Positions 58,819 to 64,000 of a stretch of 64,000 nt of DNA are shown in pieces. The notes below the pieces were generated by a model, which was given only the letters and a program-made list of their open reading frames with translations, did not search any database and was not told the origin of the DNA. Origin of the DNA: Lelliottia sp. JS-SCA-14 (GTDB lineage: Bacteria; Pseudomonadota; Gammaproteobacteria; Enterobacterales; Enterobacteriaceae); the NCBI RefSeq assembly GCF_035593345.1, contig NZ_CP141606.1, forward strand, positions 3,162,001 through 3,226,000, in the 5' to 3' direction. Numbering within the stretch: position 1 is the first letter of the stretch; each line of letters opens with the position of its first letter. The translations under genes were made by a program, and so were the position numbers.

Positions 58819-60288
58819 TTACTGCTTAAAGCGTCCCGGGAAATCCATTTCGCTGTAGCGGACGAAGCGGGTTCCTTTCGTCAGTTTGTAACCAAACCAG
58901 ATGATCAGGAACAGAGGAATACCAATATAGGTCGCCATGACGCCGCCCCAGTCGATGGTGTCAGACAGGAAGGCTTCGTAGTTCTGGCCGAGGGTGATGA
59001 TCAGGCACAGAACAAAGGCGAAGATCGGCCCCAGCGGGAAGAAACCAGAGCGGTACGGCAGATCGTTAATGTCGTGCCCCTGCATGACGTAGCCGCGACG
59101 GAAACGATAGTGGCTGATGGCAATCCCGAGCCAGGCGATAAAGCCGGTCATCCCGGAGGTGTTCAGCAGCCACAGGTAAACCGTCTGGTTACCAAACATC
59201 GACGTCAGGAAGCACAGGCCCGCCACCACGGTGGTCGCATACAGCGCGTTACGCGGCACCCCGCCACGAGACAGTTTAGAGAAGATGCGCGGCGCTTTAC
59301 CGTCGCAGGCCAGGGTGTAGAGCATACGCGTTGAAGCATACATCCCGGAGTTACCCGCCGACAGCACAGCCGTCAGGATCACCGCGTTCATCACCGCCGC
59401 CGCAGACAGCAGACCCGCATGCTGGAAGACCAGCGTGAACGGGCTGACGCTGATGTCTTTCACATCGTTACGCAGCAGGCTTGGGTCGGTGTAAGGAATA
59501 ATCAGGCTGATAATCAGGATCGCGAACACATAGAACAGCAGAATACGCCAGAACACCTGACGCACCGCGCGCGGGATGTTCTTCTCCGGATCTTCAGATT
59601 CACCGGCCGCGATACCAATCAGCTCGGTACCCTGGAAGGAGAAGCCGACAATCATCGCCACGCCAATCATCGCCGCAAAACCACCGGCGAAAGGCGCTTC
59701 GCCTATCTGCCAGTTGCTCCAGCCCGCAGGTTGCGCACCTTTGAAAATGCCGACGATCATCGCCACACCGACGACGATAAAGATGATGACGGTCGCGACT
59801 TTAATCAGCGAGAACCAGTACTCCGCTTCACCGAAACCGCGTACAGAGATGTAGTTCAGCAGGAAGATCACGGCGAGGAAGACGGCGCTCCAGATCCAGC
59901 CTGGCGTGTCCGGGAACCACCAGTTCATCACCAGCTGCGCGGCCACGAGGTCAACGGCGATGGTTACCGCCCAGTTGTACCAGTAGTTCCAGCCCAGCGC
60001 GAAGCCGAAGCCTTCTTCAACGTATTTTTGGCCGTAGGTAGAGAAAGAGCCAGAGACCGGCATGTAAGCGGCCAGTTCGCCCAGACTGGTCATCAGGAAG
60101 TACACCATCAGGCCAATCAGCATATAAGAAAACAGCGCGCCACCCGGGCCTGCCGCTGAAATAGTTGCACCAGAGGCAACAAAAAGACCTGTACCGATGG
60201 ATCCGCCAATAGCGATCATCGTCAGGTGACGCGCCTTGAGTTCGCGACGTAGCGCGGGCGCTTCTGTGGTTTTAGTTTCGGAAACCAT
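58819..60288 (-). CDS. lysP: lysine-specific permease LysP
   Basis: 489 residues from MVSETKTTEAPALRRELKARH; a start 21 nt upstream is possible but not used in E. coli. APC-superfamily amino-acid transporter with 12 transmembrane helices; the family motif IGGSIGTGLFVASGA lies in helix 1. Imports L-lysine by proton symport and also acts as a co-sensor for CadC. In E. coli its expression depends on ArgP. Confidence 0.96.
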   Translation of the reverse strand: MVSETKTTEAPALRRELKARHLTMIAIGGSIGTGLFVASGATISAAGPGGALFSYMLIGLMVYFLMTSLGELAAYMPVSGSFSTYGQKYVEEGFGFALGWNYWYNWAVTIAVDLVAAQLVMNWWFPDTPGWIWSAVFLAVIFLLNYISVRGFGEAEYWFSLIKVATVIIFIVVGVAMIVGIFKGAQPAGWSNWQIGEAPFAGGFAAMIGVAMIVGFSFQGTELIGIAAGESEDPEKNIPRAVRQVFWRILLFYVFAILIISLIIPYTDPSLLRNDVKDISVSPFTLVFQHAGLLSAAAVMNAVILTAVLSAGNSGMYASTRMLYTLACDGKAPRIFSKLSRGGVPRNALYATTVVAGLCFLTSMFGNQTVYLWLLNTSGMTGFIAWLGIAISHYRFRRGYVMQGHDINDLPYRSGFFPLGPIFAFVLCLIITLGQNYEAFLSDTIDWGGVMATYIGIPLFLIIWFGYKLTKGTRFVRYSEMDFPGRFKQ

Positions 60289-60418
60289 ATGAAAATGCTG
60301 TCCATTCAAAAAATGAGGCGAGATTGTAGCAGACGATCCGCGAACCTTCTGGCAGAAATACTCTGTTATAAGAGAGCTTCATGACTGCCCCGAAATTATA
60401 AGTAAAGCAGAGCCTCAG

Positions 60419-61285
60419 CTACATTTCGCAATAGCGCAAAAAGCGCTGCAGGGAATTCGACAGGTGTTTCTGGCGATGATGGATGCACCACAGGGTACGC
60501 ACCAGCTTCGGCAGCGGAACCGGAATTTCAATCAGCGACCCGCTTTCAAGCTGCTCGGCGATGACCCGTCGGGATAAGCAGCTGATCCCCAGACCGTGTC
60601 GCACGGCGTGCTTGATGGCCTCGGAATTCCCCAGCTCCATACCGAGCTGAAACTGCGGCAGATGCGACAGCAGCAGGTAATCGACGATTTCACGCGTGCC
60701 GGAACCGTGCTCGCGCAAAATCCACGGGGCCTGCGCCAGGCGCTCCAGCGTCACTTCGCCCTGCAGCAGAGACGATGCGGGAGAGGCAAACACCACCAGC
60801 TCATCTTCCAGCCAGGGTTCCGCAATGATATCCACGTTATGGCACGGGCCTTCGATCAGCCCGATGTCGACGCGGAAATCGATAATCGCGTTAATCACAT
60901 CCTGACTGTTACCCACGCTCATCTCCAGCGGCAGCGACGGGAAATCGCGGCGATAGCGGGCAATCACTTCCGGGAGAATGTAGTTCCCGATGGTGCTGCT
61001 GGCATACACGCGGATAGCACCGTTGTCTTCCCGGAACAGTTGCTCGATTTCGACGGCCTGCTCCAGAAGAGCCAGCGCGCGCGGGTAAAGCAGACGCCCG
61101 TGCTCGTTCACCACCAGCCGCTTCCCTACCCTGTCGAAAAGCTGAACGCCGAGCTGCCCTTCCAGATCCGTCAGCGCCGCGCTGACCGCCGACTGAGACA
61201 GGGCCAGACGCTGCGAAGCCTGGGTGGTCGACCCGCTTTTCAGCACTTCGGCAAAAACTTCCAGTTGACGCAATGTAATGTGCAT
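60419..61285 (-). CDS. yeiE: LysR-type regulator YeiE
   Basis: 288 residues. LysR winged helix ([20 protein letters not shown]..., residues 1-60) and a LysR substrate-binding domain (about 85-285; [33 protein letters not shown]). Studied homologues in Cronobacter and Salmonella are linked to sulfite response, virulence and flagellar control. Divergent from yeiH, a likely target, with a 122-nt gap. Confidence 0.94.
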   Translation of the reverse strand: MHITLRQLEVFAEVLKSGSTTQASQRLALSQSAVSAALTDLEGQLGVQLFDRVGKRLVVNEHGRLLYPRALALLEQAVEIEQLFREDNGAIRVYASSTIGNYILPEVIARYRRDFPSLPLEMSVGNSQDVINAIIDFRVDIGLIEGPCHNVDIIAEPWLEDELVVFASPASSLLQGEVTLERLAQAPWILREHGSGTREIVDYLLLSHLPQFQLGMELGNSEAIKHAVRHGLGISCLSRRVIAEQLESGSLIEIPVPLPKLVRTLWCIHHRQKHLSNSLQRFLRYCEM

Positions 61286-61334
61286 AGTGGCCTTCCGCGC
61301 GGGTAAGCGCCTTGCTTACCACTTATAAAGATTA

Positions 61335-61350
61335 ATTATAAATATATAAT
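61335..61350. promoter_or_regulatory. possible LysR-type operator between yeiE and yeiH
   Basis: ATTATA-AATA-TATAAT is a perfect 6-bp arm palindrome in the short divergent region, 50 nt before yeiE and 57 nt before yeiH. Suits a LysR-type binding site, but A/T-rich palindromes are common. Confidence 0.35.
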
Positions 61351-61407
61351 CAATTTTATTTTTAAGCCAGAGCACCGTAACCTTTTAGCCAGACAAAGGA
61401 GAAGGTT

Positions 61408-62454
61408 ATGACTGAAATCACTCTGCACCCTCATCGTACAGTGTGGCACTACGTTCCAGGACTTGCGCTGAGCGCACTCATCACCGGCGCAGCATTATGG
61501 GGCGGCAGTATTCCGGCCGTGGCCGGGGCAGGATTCAGCGCATTAACGCTGGCCATTCTGATCGGCATGGTCGTCGGGAATACGGTTTACCCTAAAATCT
61601 GGAGCACCTGCGACGGCGGCGTGCTGTTTGCCAAACAGCACCTGCTGCGCCTCGGGATTATTCTTTATGGTTTTCGCCTCACCTTCGCGCAGATTGCCGA
61701 TGTGGGCGTGAGCGGCATCGCCATCGACGTGCTGACGCTCACCAGCACCTTTTTGCTGGCCTGCTTTATCGGGCAAAAAGTGTTTGGCCTCGACAAGCAA
61801 ACCAGCTGGCTGATTGGTGCGGGGAGCAGCATCTGCGGGGCCGCGGCGGTCCTGGCGACGGAGCCGGTGGTGAAAGCGGAATCCAGCAAAGTAACCGTTG
61901 CGGTGGCGACGGTGGTGATCTTCGGTACCCTGGCGATTTTCCTCTATCCGGCCATGTACCCGCTGGTCGCCCACTGGTTCACACCGGAAACTTACGGCAT
62001 CTATATTGGTTCGACCATGCATGAAGTGGCGCAGGTGGTTGCGGCAGGCCATGCCATCAGCCCGGACGCCGAAAATGCGGCGGTGATCTCCAAAATGCTG
62101 CGCGTGATGATGCTGGCTCCGTTCCTGATTATTCTGGCCGCGCGCGTGAAACAGCTGACTCCGGCAGGCAAAGGCGAGAAAAGCAAAATCACCATTCCGT
62201 GGTTCGCGATTCTGTTTATCGTGGTGGCGGTGTTTAACTCCTTCCACCTGCTGCCTAAAGCGGTCGTGGATATGCTGGTCACGCTGGACACCGTTCTGCT
62301 GGCAATGGCAATGGCCGCGCTGGGTGTGACCACGCACGTCAGCGCCCTGAAAAAAGCCGGTGCCAAACCGCTGCTGATGGCACTGATGTTGTTTGTCTGG
62401 CTGATTGTGGGCGGCGGCGCGATTAACCTGGCGGTTCATAGCCTGATGGCATAA
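61408..62454 (+). CDS. yeiH: UPF0324 membrane protein YeiH
   Basis: 348 residues, about ten transmembrane segments. UPF0324 family: [44 protein letters not shown] and [17 protein letters not shown] putative sulfate/sulfite exporter family. Start preceded by AAAGGAGAAGG. Divergent from its probable regulator YeiE. Followed 63 nt later by nfo. Confidence 0.94.
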   Translation: MTEITLHPHRTVWHYVPGLALSALITGAALWGGSIPAVAGAGFSALTLAILIGMVVGNTVYPKIWSTCDGGVLFAKQHLLRLGIILYGFRLTFAQIADVGVSGIAIDVLTLTSTFLLACFIGQKVFGLDKQTSWLIGAGSSICGAAAVLATEPVVKAESSKVTVAVATVVIFGTLAIFLYPAMYPLVAHWFTPETYGIYIGSTMHEVAQVVAAGHAISPDAENAAVISKMLRVMMLAPFLIILAARVKQLTPAGKGEKSKITIPWFAILFIVVAVFNSFHLLPKAVVDMLVTLDTVLLAMAMAALGVTTHVSALKKAGAKPLLMALMLFVWLIVGGGAINLAVHSLMA

Positions 62455-62468
62455 ACCACTACATCCTT

Positions 62469-62511
62469 CTCCTGTTAACCCGCTATCATAAGCGTTTCGG
62501 GTTAACAGGAG
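62469..62511 (+). promoter_or_regulatory. perfect 14-bp inverted repeat over the nfo ribosome-binding site
   Basis: CTCCTGTTAACCCG (62469-62482) and CGGGTTAACAGGAG (62498-62511) are perfectly complementary, with a 15-nt loop. The AGGAG ribosome-binding site of nfo (start 62518) is the end of the right arm. No T-run follows. In mRNA this hairpin would sequester the ribosome-binding site. Confidence 0.7.
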
Positions 62512-62517
62512 TCCCCT

Positions 62518-63375
62518 ATGAAATACGTTGGAGCGCACGTGAGCGCAGCAGGTGGTCTTGCGAATGCCGCCATTCGCGCCGCCGAAATCGAGGCGACTGC
62601 GTTCGCCCTGTTCACCAAAAATCAGCGCCAGTGGCGCGCGGCACCGCTCACCACTGAAGTGATTGATGATTTCAAAGCCGCCTGCGAAAAGTATGGTTTC
62701 GGGCCGGGTCAGATCCTTCCCCACGACAGCTACCTCATCAACCTCGGCCATCCGGTCGAGGAAGCGCTGGAGAAGTCGCGTGATGCGTTTCTCTATGAGT
62801 TGCAGCGTTGCGAGCAGCTTGGCCTGACGCTGCTGAACTTCCATCCGGGCAGCCACCTGATGCAAATCGATGAAGATGCCTGTCTGGCGCGTATCGCCGA
62901 ATCTATTAACATCGCGCTGGCGCAGACGCAGGGCGTAACGGCAGTCATTGAAAACACCGCCGGTCAGGGCAGCAATCTTGGGTTTAAGTTTGAACATCTG
63001 GCGGCAATTATCGACGGCGTGGAGGATAAATCCCGCGTCGGCGTGTGTATCGATACCTGCCACGCGTTTGCCGCAGGCTATGACCTGCGCTCCCGCGAAG
63101 AGTGTGAAAAAACCTTCGCAGAGTTCGAACGTATCGTGGGCTTTAAGTATTTGCGCGGGATGCACCTGAACGACGCCAAGAGCGCGTTCGGCAGCCGCGT
63201 TGACCGCCATCACAGCCTCGGCGAAGGGAACATCGGTCACGACGCGTTCCGCTTTATCATGCAGGACGACCGCTTTGACGGCATCCCGATGGTGCTCGAA
63301 ACGGTGAATCCGGATATCTGGGCGGAAGAGATCGCCTGGCTGAAAGCACAGCAAACGGCTGAACAAGCCGCATAA
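62518..63375 (+). CDS. nfo: endonuclease IV
   Basis: 285 residues, AP endonuclease family 2 TIM barrel with trinuclear zinc ligands: [13 protein letters not shown] (His), FHPGSHL (His), [14 protein letters not shown] (Glu), [14 protein letters not shown] (Asp, His), [24 protein letters not shown] (Asp, His). Incises abasic and oxidised sites in DNA; induced by SoxRS in E. coli. Ribosome-binding site AGGAG lies inside a perfect hairpin. Confidence 0.97.
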   Translation: MKYVGAHVSAAGGLANAAIRAAEIEATAFALFTKNQRQWRAAPLTTEVIDDFKAACEKYGFGPGQILPHDSYLINLGHPVEEALEKSRDAFLYELQRCEQLGLTLLNFHPGSHLMQIDEDACLARIAESINIALAQTQGVTAVIENTAGQGSNLGFKFEHLAAIIDGVEDKSRVGVCIDTCHAFAAGYDLRSREECEKTFAEFERIVGFKYLRGMHLNDAKSAFGSRVDRHHSLGEGNIGHDAFRFIMQDDRFDGIPMVLETVNPDIWAEEIAWLKAQQTAEQAA

Positions 63376-63409
63376 AAAAAGCCGGGTCGCGTAAGCACCC
63401 GGCTTTTTT
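63374..63409 (+). terminator. terminator after nfo
   Basis: AAAAAAGCCGGGT / ACCCGGCTTTTTT, a long stem with T-runs on both strands, overlapping the nfo stop region; also able to stop fruA transcripts from the other strand. Confidence 0.92.
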
Positions 63410-63414
63410 GTCGG

Positions 63415-63439
63415 TCGGGTAAGCGAAGCGCCACCCGAC
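63415..63439. repeat. REP-like palindrome
   Basis: TCGGGTAAGCGAAGCGCCAC followed by CCGA, a REP-like sequence between nfo and fruA. Confidence 0.6.
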
Positions 63440-63446
63440 AATAGGT

Positions 63447-64000
63447 TTAGGCGACTTTAGCCACCGCTTCCACTTCAGGGCGCTTCAGCACCGCGTAAGA
63501 CAGACCCGCCACCAGCGTACCCGCGATAATCGCGAACAGATAACCCAGAACCGGGGTAATCGCACCAGGGATCAGCAGAACAAAGAGACCGCCGTGCGGC
63601 GCCATCAGTTTCGCGCCAATTGCCATGGAGATGGCACCGGTCACCGCGCCGCCCACGATACAGCAAGGCAGAACGCGCATCGGGTCACGGGCTGCGAACG
63701 GAATCGCACCTTCGGTGATGAAGCACAGACCCAGAACCAGAGCCGCTTTACCACCCTCTTGCTGCGCCTTATCAAACTTACGACGTGCAATGATAGTCGC
63801 CAGACCCAGCGCCAGCGGTGGCACCATACCGGCCGCCATGATTGCCGCCATCGGGGCATAAGTCTGAGTACTCAGCAGGCCGACACCAAATGCGTATGCC
63901 GCTTTGTTGACCGGGCCACCCATGTCGGTACACATCATGCCACCCAGGATCGCGCCCAGCAGTACCGCGTTCGCCGTACCCATGGTTTGCAGCCAGTGGG
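63447..64000 (-). CDS. fruA: PTS fructose-specific EIIBC component FruA, C-terminal part (truncated by window edge)
   Basis: The frame runs to the window edge in frame (HWLQT before MGTANAVLLGAILGG), so only the C-terminal ~184 residues are present. It covers the last part of the EIIC fructose-type membrane domain: MMCTDMGGPVNKAAYAFG, FITEGAIPFAARDPMRVLP and APHGGLFVLLIPGAITPVLGYL. Imports and phosphorylates fructose to fructose-1-phosphate. Last gene of the fru operon in E. coli. Here it directly follows nfo, without the nucleoside genes that E. coli K-12 has between them. Confidence 0.95.
   Translation of the reverse strand, partial: HWLQTMGTANAVLLGAILGGMMCTDMGGPVNKAAYAFGVGLLSTQTYAPMAAIMAAGMVPPLALGLATIIARRKFDKAQQEGGKAALVLGLCFITEGAIPFAARDPMRVLPCCIVGGAVTGAISMAIGAKLMAPHGGLFVLLIPGAITPVLGYLFAIIAGTLVAGLSYAVLKRPEVEAVAKVA

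Noticed and set aside
61543..63441. 632-codon minus-strand frame across yeiH and nfo
   Set aside because: Shadow of two well-conserved plus-strand genes; His/Gln/Arg-rich composition is typical of antisense frames.

Overview
The window is chromosomal DNA of a member of the Enterobacteriaceae, closest in gene content to the Enterobacter/Lelliottia group. Most of it follows the Escherichia coli gene order from metG-mrp through yehSTU, mlrA, yehWXYZ, bglX, dld, pbpG, yohCDF, mdtQ, dusC, yohJK, cdd, sanA, mglBAC, galS, yeiB, folE, yeiG, a cirA-position receptor, lysP, yeiE, yeiH and nfo to fruA. Accessory blocks interrupt this order. They include diaminobutyrate (dat-ddc) genes, a duplicated capsule-export operon, a galacturonide cluster and a cirA-position receptor of a different type. 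The genus is an inference. No rRNA or tRNA genes were seen.

Positions 1-3.5 kb are AT-rich accessory DNA. They hold a type VI secretion islet (tail of an unknown gene, a periplasmic immunity-type lipoprotein and an orphan Hcp), about 0.7 kb of relic DNA, a short trimeric autotransporter, a small membrane protein and a lipoprotein. Positions 3.6-6.6 kb carry dat-ddc, which makes 1,3-diaminopropane. Positions 6.6-14.6 kb carry two head-to-tail copies of a wza-wzb-wzc polysaccharide export and tyrosine-kinase operon. They are nearly identical in some blocks and clearly diverged in others. RcnB and an acetyltransferase follow.

Positions 15.9-27.2 kb are core: mrp and metG (divergent), yehS, the BtsSR pyruvate-sensing pair, the curli activator MlrA, the tiny YohO and the YehWXY-OsmF osmoprotectant-type ABC importer. 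Between osmF and bglX lies an inserted three-gene operon (GH28 polygalacturonase-like enzyme, GPH symporter, RbtT/DalT-type MFS permease) with start/stop overlaps. It probably handles imported pectin fragments. A structured non-coding repeat lies at its 3' end.

Positions 32.2-46.7 kb are again core (BglX, Dld, PbpG, YohC, YohD, YohF, MdtQ, YohP, DusC, YohJK, Cdd, SanA), with an unrecognised 88-residue membrane protein next to dusC. A longer copy of the same non-coding repeat lies between sanA and mglC. The methyl-galactoside operon mglBAC and its regulator galS follow, with recognisable CRP and GalR/GalS operator sequences. Then come yeiB-folE, an extra YbfB-type MFS gene, S-formylglutathione hydrolase, a TonB-dependent receptor in the cirA position, lysP, the LysR regulator yeiE divergent from yeiH, nfo, and the 3' end of fruA at the window edge.

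The signals least explained by known genes are three. First is the pair of dispersed, highly palindromic non-coding elements (27278-27637 and 46762-47309). Second is the mosaic capsule-export duplication. Third is a perfect 14-bp inverted repeat that buries the nfo ribosome-binding site.
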